Source: an uncultured bacterium
Lineage (GTDB): Bacteria > Planctomycetota > UBA1135 > GCA-002686595
Direction: 5' to 3'
NCBI GenBank assembly: GCA_938075305.1
Contig: CALJGV010000013.1
Location: 16,678-80,677, forward strand
DNA: 64,000 nucleotides
Part shown: positions 1 through 6,608 of the stretch, in pieces
Numbering within the stretch: the first letter of the stretch is position 1
How the letters are laid out: the number at the start of each line of letters is the position of its first letter
The notes under the pieces: generated by a model
The model's input: only the letters and a program-made list of their open reading frames with translations
The model's database searches: none
What the model was told of the DNA's origin: nothing
Program-made: the position numbers and the translations under genes

Positions 1-2
1 CC

Positions 3-158
3 TACCAGCGGGGCTGGCTCTTCGCCCTGAGGGGCAAGGTGGACGAGGACTGCGTGGACGCTGAGGGCTACGCCGCCGTCCTCGAGGCGGCCATCGACAA
101 GGTGCTCGGGGAACAGCCCGAGCTCGCCGAGGTCGAGGAGGGAGCCAGCCATGGTTGA
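3..158 (+). CDS. C-terminal fragment of an unidentified protein
   Basis: An open frame enters from the left edge and ends in TGA at 156-158, giving the last 51 residues (starts YQRGWLFALRGKV, ends EEGASHG). The start lies outside the window. The stop overlaps the next gene's ATG (151) by 8 nt, so it is almost certainly the upstream member of the same operon. The fragment is acidic with one Cys and no motif I recognise. Its company (CobW GTPase, ferredoxin, radical SAM) suggests a role in the same Fe-S-linked system, but that is inference only. Confidence 0.6.
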   Translation, partial: YQRGWLFALRGKVDEDCVDAEGYAAVLEAAIDKVLGEQPELAEVEEGASHG

Positions 159-1284
159 GGACCTCCGCGCCACCTACGTCATGATCGGCGGCTTCCTCGG
201 GGCGGGGAAGACCACCGCCGTGGCTCGCATGGGCGCGGCGCTCACCGAGCGCGGCCTGAAGGTGGGGCTCATCACCAACGACCAGAGCTCGGGGCTCGTG
301 GACACATCCATCCTGCGCAGCCGCGGCTTCGCGGTGGAGGAGATCGCGGGCGGCTGCTTCTGCTGCCGCTTCGGGTCCCTGGCGGAGGCCGCCGAGCGCC
401 TCGAGGCCGACGAGCGCCCGGACGTCTTCCTCGCGGAGCCCGTGGGCAGCTGCACGGACCTGGTGGCCACGGTGAGCTACCCGCTGCGTCGGATCTACGG
501 CGACCGCTTCCGGGTCGCGCCGCTCTCGGTGCTCGTCGACCCCCAGCGCGCGCGGCGGGTCCTGGGGCTCGCGGAGGGCCGCCGCTTCTCGGAGAAGGTG
601 ACCTACGTCTTCGAGAAGCAGCTCGAGGAGGCGGACCTGATCGCCATCAACAAGGTGGACACCCTCGGGCCCGAGGAGCTCGCGGAGCTCGAGGCGGGCC
701 TGGCGGCGCGCTTCCCCAGGGCCGAGGTCCTCAAGATCTCCGCGGAGCACGGCGAGGGCACGGAGGCGTGGTTCGACCGGATCCTGGCCGAGGAGGCGCA
801 GCCCCAGCCGACCATGGAGCTGGACTACACCACCTACGCCGAGGGCGAGGCCCTCTTGGGCTGGCTCAACCTCACGGCCCGGATGGCCACCGCCGATGAA
901 CCGGTGGACGCCAACCAGCTGCTCCTCGACCTCGCCGCTCAGATCCAGCGCGCGGCCGGCGAGCAAGACGCGGAGATCGCCCACCTCAAGGCCACCCTCG
1001 ACGCGGGCGATGCCTCGGGGCGCCTGGCGGCCCTGTCGGTGACGTCAGGGGACGGAGAGGTCGACCTGCGGGAGGCGCTGGTCGACGGTGTGCGCGCCGG
1101 CGAGCTCATCGTCAACCTCCGCGCGGAGGGCGACCCCGCGGCCCTCAAGGCCATGGTGCTGGCGGCCCTCGAGGCCGCGGCCGCCGCGCGCCCGGGCTGC
1201 AGCCTGGAGGTGGAGCACGAGGAGCACTTCCGGCCTGCGCCGCCCCAGCCCACGCACCGCGACGAGATTCGGGGGACCGCCTGA
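151..1284 (+). CDS. CobW/HypB/UreG-family P-loop GTPase
   Basis: A 377-residue cytoplasmic GTPase of the CobW/COG0523 type. Walker A is GGFLGAGKTT (residues 13-22), the family's metal-binding C-x-C-C motif is at Cys69/71/72, and an NKVD guanine-specificity motif lies near residue 166. Family members deliver metal ions or cofactors to client enzymes using GTP. The C-terminal half (about 220-377) is not an obvious CobW C-terminal domain, so the partner may differ from standard zinc chaperones. It overlaps the upstream gene by 8 nt and is 3 nt from the next, in an operon with a ferredoxin and a radical SAM protein. A maturation role for a metalloprotein in this cluster is the natural inference. 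It differs clearly from the second CobW protein at 52,985-54,217. Confidence 0.85.
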   Translation: MVEDLRATYVMIGGFLGAGKTTAVARMGAALTERGLKVGLITNDQSSGLVDTSILRSRGFAVEEIAGGCFCCRFGSLAEAAERLEADERPDVFLAEPVGSCTDLVATVSYPLRRIYGDRFRVAPLSVLVDPQRARRVLGLAEGRRFSEKVTYVFEKQLEEADLIAINKVDTLGPEELAELEAGLAARFPRAEVLKISAEHGEGTEAWFDRILAEEAQPQPTMELDYTTYAEGEALLGWLNLTARMATADEPVDANQLLLDLAAQIQRAAGEQDAEIAHLKATLDAGDASGRLAALSVTSGDGEVDLREALVDGVRAGELIVNLRAEGDPAALKAMVLAALEAAAAARPGCSLEVEHEEHFRPAPPQPTHRDEIRGTA

Positions 1285-1287
1285 ACC

Positions 1288-1626
1288 ATGGGTCGCCGCA
1301 TCGTCCACTGCCACTGCGTCTACTCGAAGGTGGTTCCCGCCGACGTGAAGGCCGCCGTACTCGAGCGCCTCGCGGGCTCGGACGAGGACTTCGAGGCCGT
1401 CCCCGACCTCTGTGAGATGTCGGCGGGCAAGGACCCGGCGCTCGGCCGCTTCGCGGGGGACGGCGAGGTGGAGATCGTGGCCTGCTTCCCGCGAGCGGTC
1501 CGGTGGCTCTTTCATTCCGCCGGTCACGAACTCGCTGGGGAGGCTAGCATCCACAACATGCGATCATCCACGGCCGACGAGGTCTGCGGAGCCCTTGGGC
1601 TCCCGGACCAGGAGAGCGCCTCTTGA
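1288..1626 (+). CDS. Small cysteine-containing protein of unknown function
   Basis: A 112-residue soluble protein without signal peptide or membrane segment. It carries five cysteines: HCHC near the N-terminus (Cys8, Cys10), then in PDLCEM, IVACFP and DEVCGA contexts. The spacing suggests metal or Fe-S binding or redox activity, but no named family was recognised. ATG lies 3 nt after the CobW gene stop. Its own stop overlaps the TTG start of the ferredoxin gene (TTGA at 1623-1626), implying translational coupling. Being sandwiched between the GTPase and the ferredoxin suggests a subunit or accessory protein of the same electron-transfer system. Confidence 0.6.
   Translation: MGRRIVHCHCVYSKVVPADVKAAVLERLAGSDEDFEAVPDLCEMSAGKDPALGRFAGDGEVEIVACFPRAVRWLFHSAGHELAGEASIHNMRSSTADEVCGALGLPDQESAS
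1610..1625 (+). promoter_or_regulatory. Shine-Dalgarno (AGGAG) for a TTG start
   Basis: AGGAG at 1610-1614 lies 8 nt before TTG 1623-1625, whose last two bases plus A form the upstream gene's TGA stop. This supports TTG as the real start. Confidence 0.6.
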
Positions 1627-2477
1627 AGCCGACGGGGGCGGCCCGCCCGGGCCCGAGCGCGCCCTTCGGCGAGCTCCACGTCGCCGTGGAGCCGGGCGGC
1701 CTCGACGGCGTTGACGCGGCCGGCCGCGGGGCGGTCCTCGCGGCGCTGCTGGAGGCCGGCCACCCCGTCTCACGCAAGGCCGAGGTGAGGGAGGGGGCCC
1801 TCGCCCGACTGGGCGCGGACGTGAGCGTCCTGGATCGCGCACCGGAAGAGGTGGTCGCCGACGTGGCGGCGCGGCGCGAAGCCGCGGCGGCGCCCGCCCC
1901 CGGGGCGTGGACGCCCTGGTTCCCGGTCATCGACTACGACCGCTGCACGAACTGCATGCAGTGCCTGTCGTTCTGCCTCTTCGACGTGTACTCGGTGGAC
2001 GGCGACGGCCGGATCACGGTCCAGAACCAGGAGAAGTGCAAGACCAGCTGCCCCGCCTGCAGCCGCGTCTGCCCCGAAGTCGCGATCCTCTTCCCCAAGT
2101 ACAAGAAGGGGCCCATCAACGGGGACGAGGTCAAGGCCGAGGACATCGCGTCGGAGTCCATGAAGGTGGACATCTCCTCGCTCCTGGGCGGTGACATCTA
2201 CTCCGCCCTCAAGGAGCGCAGCGGCTCGGCCAAGCAGCGCTTCTCCACCGAGCGGGACGAGTCCAAGGCCCTCCTGGAGCGCAAGCGCTGCCTGAAGGAG
2301 CTCAAGGACAAGCTCGACATCCCCTCGGAGGTCCTCATGAGCCTCCCGAGTGCGGGGGACATCGAGGAGCGAGCGCGCCGCGCCCGCGCCAAGCAGGAGG
2401 AGCGCATCGCGCGCTCTCGCTCGGCCCAGGATCAGAAGAAGATCGACGGTCCGAGCACCCAGGAGTGGGACATTTGA
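1623..2477 (+). CDS. Ferredoxin-type protein with two 4Fe-4S motifs
   Basis: A 284-residue protein starting at TTG in a TTGA overlap with the upstream stop. The central part has CTNCMQCLSFC (C-x2-C-x2-C-x3-C) and then CKTSCPACSRVCP (C-x3-C-x2-C-x3-CP), enough ligands for two 4Fe-4S clusters. About 95 residues without cysteines precede them. The tail of about 130 residues is charged and probably helical (KALLERKRCLKELKDKL, RARRARAKQEERIARS), which may be a coiled coil for protein contact. It is likely the electron carrier for the radical SAM protein encoded immediately downstream, which also overlaps it by TTGA (2474-2477). The physiological redox partner is unknown. Confidence 0.8.
   Translation: MKPTGAARPGPSAPFGELHVAVEPGGLDGVDAAGRGAVLAALLEAGHPVSRKAEVREGALARLGADVSVLDRAPEEVVADVAARREAAAAPAPGAWTPWFPVIDYDRCTNCMQCLSFCLFDVYSVDGDGRITVQNQEKCKTSCPACSRVCPEVAILFPKYKKGPINGDEVKAEDIASESMKVDISSLLGGDIYSALKERSGSAKQRFSTERDESKALLERKRCLKELKDKLDIPSEVLMSLPSAGDIEERARRARAKQEERIARSRSAQDQKKIDGPSTQEWDI
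2461..2476 (+). promoter_or_regulatory. Shine-Dalgarno (AGGAG) for a TTG start
   Basis: AGGAG at 2461-2465 is 8 nt from TTG 2474-2476, the same geometry as at 1610/1623. It selects TTG 2474 over the GTG at 2465 and the ATG at 2492. Confidence 0.55.
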
Positions 2478-3670
2478 GCGCCGCCCTCGCCATGCGCGTC
2501 CTCCGCACGACCTCCCCGAAGGTCCAGTGGAAGTTCGCCTACAACTTCGGCTGGAAGGGCATGCGCAGCGTGCAGCGCTTCAAGAGCCGCCTCAAGGAGG
2601 GGAAGGTCTTCCCGCCCTTCCTCTACATCTCGATCATCAACTCCTGCAACCTGCGCTGCCGTGGGTGCTGGGTCGACGTCGCGGCGCCCCAGAAGAAGAT
2701 CAGCTTCGAGGACTTCGACCGCATGGTCACCAACGCCAAGAAGCACGGGAACCGCTTCTTCGGCATCCTCGGCGGGGAGCCGTTCTTGCACCCCGACCTG
2801 ATGCGCATGCTCGCGGCGCACCCCGACTGCTACTTCCAGATCTTCACCAACGGTCAGCCGATCACCGACGAGGTGGCCGCCGAGCTGGCGCGCCTCGGCA
2901 ACGCGACGCCGCTCATCAGCGTCGAGGGCGACACCGTCGAGAGCGACGCGCGCCGTGGACGCACGGACGTCTACGACAAGACCCTGGCGGGCATCGAGGC
3001 CGCGCTGCGGCACAAGCTCCTCGTGGGCGTGGCGTCCAGCGTGTGCGCCACCAACTACGACCAGCTGGTGCGCGAGGAGTGGGTGGACAAGCTCATCGAT
3101 CTGGGCGTGCACTACTGCTGGTTCCACACCTACCGCGCCGTGGGGCCGGACGCCGCTCCCGAGCTGGCGCTCACCCCCGAGCAGATCCGCAGCACCCGTC
3201 AGTTCGCCGTGGACATGCGCAACCGCAAGGCCATCGGCTTCGTGGACGCCTACTGGGACGACAAGGGCCAGGCCCTGTGCCCCGCCGCCATCGGGATCAG
3301 CCACCACATCTCGCCCTACGGGGACGTGGAGCCCTGTCCGATCGTCCAGTACGCCACCGAGCGCATCCAGGACAACGACGGGGACATCTACAAGACGCTC
3401 ACCGAGTCCAAGATGCTCGAGGACTTCCGCCGCACCGCCGCGGAGACCACCCGCGGCTGCATCGTGCTCGAGGCCCCGGACAAGCTGGCCGAGGTGGGGC
3501 GGCGCCACGGCGCGCGCGACACCACGGCCCGGGGGGACGCCTTCGAGGAGTACGACCGCATGGAGTCGAGACCGAGCCAGCACGACCCGGGCAACGAGAT
3601 CCCCGAGAAGCACTGGATGTACCGCTTCGCCAAGAAGCACTGGTTCTTCGGGTTCGGCGCCTACACCTGA
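2474..3670 (+). CDS. Radical SAM protein
   Basis: About 398 residues. The radical SAM cluster motif is in NSCNLRCRGCW (C-x3-C-x2-C), followed by a glycine-rich GGEPF segment that contacts SAM. The C-terminal half has more cysteines (CPAAIG, EPCPIVQY, RGCIVLE), which could bind an auxiliary cluster as in SPASM/twitch proteins. The N-terminus (residues 1-45) is basic and aromatic. The layout recalls HpnH-type radical SAM proteins of hopanoid biosynthesis, but the motif is not identical and I do not assign that reaction. It is the last gene of the Fe-S operon, 114 nt ahead of the prenyl synthase fusion and 5 kb from a squalene-hopene-cyclase-like gene. A role in modifying an isoprenoid is a reasonable hypothesis. 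Confidence 0.8.
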   Translation: MSAALAMRVLRTTSPKVQWKFAYNFGWKGMRSVQRFKSRLKEGKVFPPFLYISIINSCNLRCRGCWVDVAAPQKKISFEDFDRMVTNAKKHGNRFFGILGGEPFLHPDLMRMLAAHPDCYFQIFTNGQPITDEVAAELARLGNATPLISVEGDTVESDARRGRTDVYDKTLAGIEAALRHKLLVGVASSVCATNYDQLVREEWVDKLIDLGVHYCWFHTYRAVGPDAAPELALTPEQIRSTRQFAVDMRNRKAIGFVDAYWDDKGQALCPAAIGISHHISPYGDVEPCPIVQYATERIQDNDGDIYKTLTESKMLEDFRRTAAETTRGCIVLEAPDKLAEVGRRHGARDTTARGDAFEEYDRMESRPSQHDPGNEIPEKHWMYRFAKKHWFFGFGAYT

Positions 3671-3784
3671 GCACGCGGGCGAGCGATGGGCCGTGTACAG
3701 GTTGTTCAGCCCTGGCGGCGTTTCAGCGCACCTGGAGCGGCGAGCCCCTAGAATGCGACCCACTCCTCCCCGGACGCCACGACG

Positions 3785-5626
3785 ATGAACCCGCCCCCCG
3801 ATCCTGCCACCGCCTCCCCGGAGGCGCCGACCGAGGCCGCTCCTGCGATTCGGAGCACCCTCTCCGGCGGTGAGACCCGGGTGCAGTTGCCCCGCCGTCT
3901 GCCCATCGTCCGTGAGCGCACGACCCAGTCCAACATCCCGAACGAGCGCGCCACCCGCGACCGTTTGCGGAGCCTCGCCGCGGCGCTGGTCGCCGAGCGA
4001 GCGGTGGTTGCCCCCGCCTCGATCCTGCAGCTGCGGGAGCTGGCGGTCGAGGTCATCCGCCGCGCCGATGTGGACGACGTCTTCATCGACTACACCGCGG
4101 TGCTCCTGAACAACGAGGTCTGGCGGGACGAGCTGGCCCAGGTGCCCTACGAGCGACGCCTTCTGCTCCTGCCCAAGTGCCTGCGGGTCGAGGAGCACTG
4201 CCCGGCGCCCTTCGACGAGTTCGGGATGCTCTGCAAGGAGTGTGGCCTGTGCTCCATCGAGGACTTCACCCGTGAGGCCGAGGAGCTCGGCTACGCGGTC
4301 CTGATCGCCGAGGGCTCGGCCATCGTCACGGCGATGGTGGAGACGGGCAAGATCGACGCCATCGTGGGGGTCTCTTGCCTCAACGTGCTCGAGAAGTGCT
4401 TCCCGCACATGGAGCGCGTGGCGATCCCCGGCATGTCGATCCCCCTGCTCCAGGACGACTGCATCGACACCAACGTGGACGTGGATCAGGTCCGCGACCT
4501 CATCCACCTCACCGCCGAGGACCGCACCTACCGCCTGGACCTCGAGGGGCTCAAGGGCGACGTCCGCGCCTGGTTCAAGCGCGACGCGCTGGACGAGGTC
4601 ATGGGCCCCGCCGCCGGCGTCGACCCCGCCACCGACGACCTCGCCCGGGACTGGCTCGCGCGCGACGGCAAGCGCTGGCGGCCCTACCTCGCCACCGCCA
4701 TCTGGATGGCCCTGGAGAGCGAGGGCCGCGCCGAGGCGCCGGCCTTCACCGCGGACGTCCGCAAGCTCGCCGTGGCCATCGAGTGCTTCCACAAGGCGTC
4801 TCTGATTCACGACGACATCGAGGATGGGGACGACGTGCGCTACGGCGCGCCGACGCTCCACGCCGAGCACGGCGTCGCCGTGGCCATCAACATCGGGGAC
4901 CTGCTCCTCGGCGAGGGCTACCGCCTGCTGGGCGAGCTCGAGGTGGACGGAGAGACCCGCGCGCAGCTCCTGTCCGTGGCGGCCCAGGGGCACGCGACGC
5001 TCTCGCGCGGCCAGGGCGCCGAGCTCAACTGGGCCCGCGCCCCGCGGCCCCTCACCTCCCTGGACGTCCTCGGGATCTTCCGGGAGAAGACGGCCCCGGC
5101 CTTCGAGGTCGCCCTGCGCCAGGGCGCGCTCCTTGCGGGCGCCGGGCCGGAGGTGCTCGAGGTGCTCGGGCCCTACAGCGAGGCCCTCGGCATCGCGTAC
5201 CAGATCCACGATGACCTGGACGACTTCACCGGCGAGGGCGACTCGGACGACCTCGCGGACCTGCGGCCCTCGCTGATCATGGCCATCGCCCACAAGCGCG
5301 CGGCAGGCGGCGACGCCGAGGCCATGCTGGACGCGATCTGGCGCAAGGAGCGCCCCGTCGGCGTCCCCGGCTCCGACGAGCGGAGGGCCCTCGAGGCGCG
5401 CCTCGGCGAGTGGGGCGTGGTTCAGAAGGCCCGCGACCTCGCGGACGCCTACGAGGTGGCAGCGGTGGAGTCGCTGACGCCGCTGCAGCACCCCAGCGTC
5501 AAGGGGCTCCTGCGCCGGGTCGTCGGCAAGATCTTCGGTGAGGGCGACCTCATCGAGGGCTACTGCTCCGAGTTCGAGGCGCTGAATCGGTCTCGCCAGG
5601 AAGAGGCCCCGAAGACCACCGCTTGA
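3785..5626 (+). CDS. DUF116 - polyprenyl diphosphate synthase fusion
   Basis: A 613-residue two-domain protein. Residues 1-70 are Pro/Ala-rich linker-like sequence. Residues about 105-235 match DUF116, with a conserved cysteine set (LPKCLR, EEHC, then MLCKECGLC) and a VGVSCLNVLEKCF segment, suggesting a metal or Fe-S site. Residues about 290-600 are a trans-isoprenyl diphosphate synthase: GKRWRP substrate-binding motif, first Asp-rich motif DDIED near residue 342 after a FHKASLIH helix, and second motif HDDLDD near residue 475. The latter part should condense IPP with an allylic diphosphate to FPP/GGPP-like products; chain length cannot be read here. Fusion to DUF116 is unusual. The stop overlaps the next gene (TTGA at 5623). 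Confidence 0.85.
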   Translation: MNPPPDPATASPEAPTEAAPAIRSTLSGGETRVQLPRRLPIVRERTTQSNIPNERATRDRLRSLAAALVAERAVVAPASILQLRELAVEVIRRADVDDVFIDYTAVLLNNEVWRDELAQVPYERRLLLLPKCLRVEEHCPAPFDEFGMLCKECGLCSIEDFTREAEELGYAVLIAEGSAIVTAMVETGKIDAIVGVSCLNVLEKCFPHMERVAIPGMSIPLLQDDCIDTNVDVDQVRDLIHLTAEDRTYRLDLEGLKGDVRAWFKRDALDEVMGPAAGVDPATDDLARDWLARDGKRWRPYLATAIWMALESEGRAEAPAFTADVRKLAVAIECFHKASLIHDDIEDGDDVRYGAPTLHAEHGVAVAINIGDLLLGEGYRLLGELEVDGETRAQLLSVAAQGHATLSRGQGAELNWARAPRPLTSLDVLGIFREKTAPAFEVALRQGALLAGAGPEVLEVLGPYSEALGIAYQIHDDLDDFTGEGDSDDLADLRPSLIMAIAHKRAAGGDAEAMLDAIWRKERPVGVPGSDERRALEARLGEWGVVQKARDLADAYEVAAVESLTPLQHPSVKGLLRRVVGKIFGEGDLIEGYCSEFEALNRSRQEEAPKTTA

Positions 5627-6501
5627 GCCTCCGCCTCGAGATGCTGCAGGTCGCCCGGCTCGCGCCGGGGGTGCTCGGGGACGCGACGCCGCGGGTGGTG
5701 GAGTTCGTCCGCTCCCAGCTCACCGCGGAGGGCGGCGGCGCGGACCGCGCGGGCAAGCCGGACCTCTACTACACCGCGTTCCTCCTGGACGCGCTGGTGG
5801 CGCTCTCGGAGGAGCTCCCCGCGGACGAGGTCCGCCCCTACCTCGAGACCTTCGGCGACGGGGAGGACCTGGACCTCGTGCACCGCGCCTGCCTGGTCCG
5901 CTGTTGGGCGGCGCTCGGGGGGGGGTGGCCCAGCGAGACCTTCGTGGCGTCGATCACCGAGCACCTCTCGCGGTGCCGGAGCGCGGACGGCTCCTTCGGC
6001 ATGGATCCCGGCCGCGCCCGCGGCACGCTCTACGACGCGTTCCTCGCGCTCGGCGTCTACCAGGACGTCGGGGTTCCGATGCCCGCGCCCGCGGTGCTCG
6101 GCGCGGCCATGGCGGAGCTGCGCACGCCGGATGGAGGGTTCTCCAACGAGAGCGAGCTGAAGTGGGGGATGGGCCCCTCCACCGCGGCCGCCGTGGCGGT
6201 GCTCTCCCAGCTGGAGCTGCCGGTCCCCGACGACGTGGTCCCCTGGCTGCTGTCCCAGATCCACCCCAAGGGCGGGTACAAGGCGATCCCCGACGCGCCC
6301 ATGCCGGACCTGCTCTCCACGGCCACGATCCTCCACGCTCTTGGGATCCTCGGCGCGGACATCGGCGGGGCGAAGGAGCTGTGCCTCGACTACCTCGACA
6401 CCCTCTGGAACGGGAAGAGCTTCTACGGTCACTGGGCCGAGGAGGAGCTGGACGTGGAGTACACCTTCTACGCGCTGCTCGCTCTCGGGCACCTGAGCTG
6501 A
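5623..6501 (+). CDS. Prenyltransferase/squalene-oxidase-repeat (alpha/alpha-barrel) protein
   Basis: A 292-residue protein with repeats of the prenyltransferase/terpene-cyclase alpha-barrel type, visible as DGSFGM, DGGFSNE and KGGYKAIPD turns at regular intervals. This length fits a single barrel, half of a squalene-hopene cyclase or the size of a protein prenyltransferase beta subunit. No DxDD motif and no obvious prenyltransferase zinc ligand set was seen, so catalysis is uncertain. TTG 5623 is the likely start because it overlaps the prenyl synthase stop by 4 nt; ATG 5641 is an alternative, and the Shine-Dalgarno support here is weak. Coupling to the prenyl synthase suggests it acts on or binds that enzyme's product. 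Confidence 0.7.
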   Translation: MSLRLEMLQVARLAPGVLGDATPRVVEFVRSQLTAEGGGADRAGKPDLYYTAFLLDALVALSEELPADEVRPYLETFGDGEDLDLVHRACLVRCWAALGGGWPSETFVASITEHLSRCRSADGSFGMDPGRARGTLYDAFLALGVYQDVGVPMPAPAVLGAAMAELRTPDGGFSNESELKWGMGPSTAAAVAVLSQLELPVPDDVVPWLLSQIHPKGGYKAIPDAPMPDLLSTATILHALGILGADIGGAKELCLDYLDTLWNGKSFYGHWAEEELDVEYTFYALLALGHLS

Positions 6502-6596
6502 CGCGCTCGCCCCGCCCTCGGGACGTCCGGACCGGAGCGAGGGCCCCTCCCTGGCCTCCCAGGGGTGATTGCCTTCTTGTTTTGAAGCCGCGCCCG

Positions 6597-6602
6597 TACG
6601 GT
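6597..6602 (+). promoter_or_regulatory. Start-proximal -10-like hexamer TACGGT
   Basis: TACGGT ends 6 nt before ATG 6609 and there is no Shine-Dalgarno, consistent with a leaderless transcript. No convincing -35 was seen. Confidence 0.35.
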
Positions 6603-6608
6603 CGGGTC

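Noticed and set aside
2432..5491. A 1019-residue open frame on the minus strand
   Set aside because: It runs antisense to the radical SAM and prenyl synthase genes, which have clear motifs. Long antisense frames are expected in about 70% G+C DNA and its residues are low-complexity (Val/Arg/Gly/Leu).
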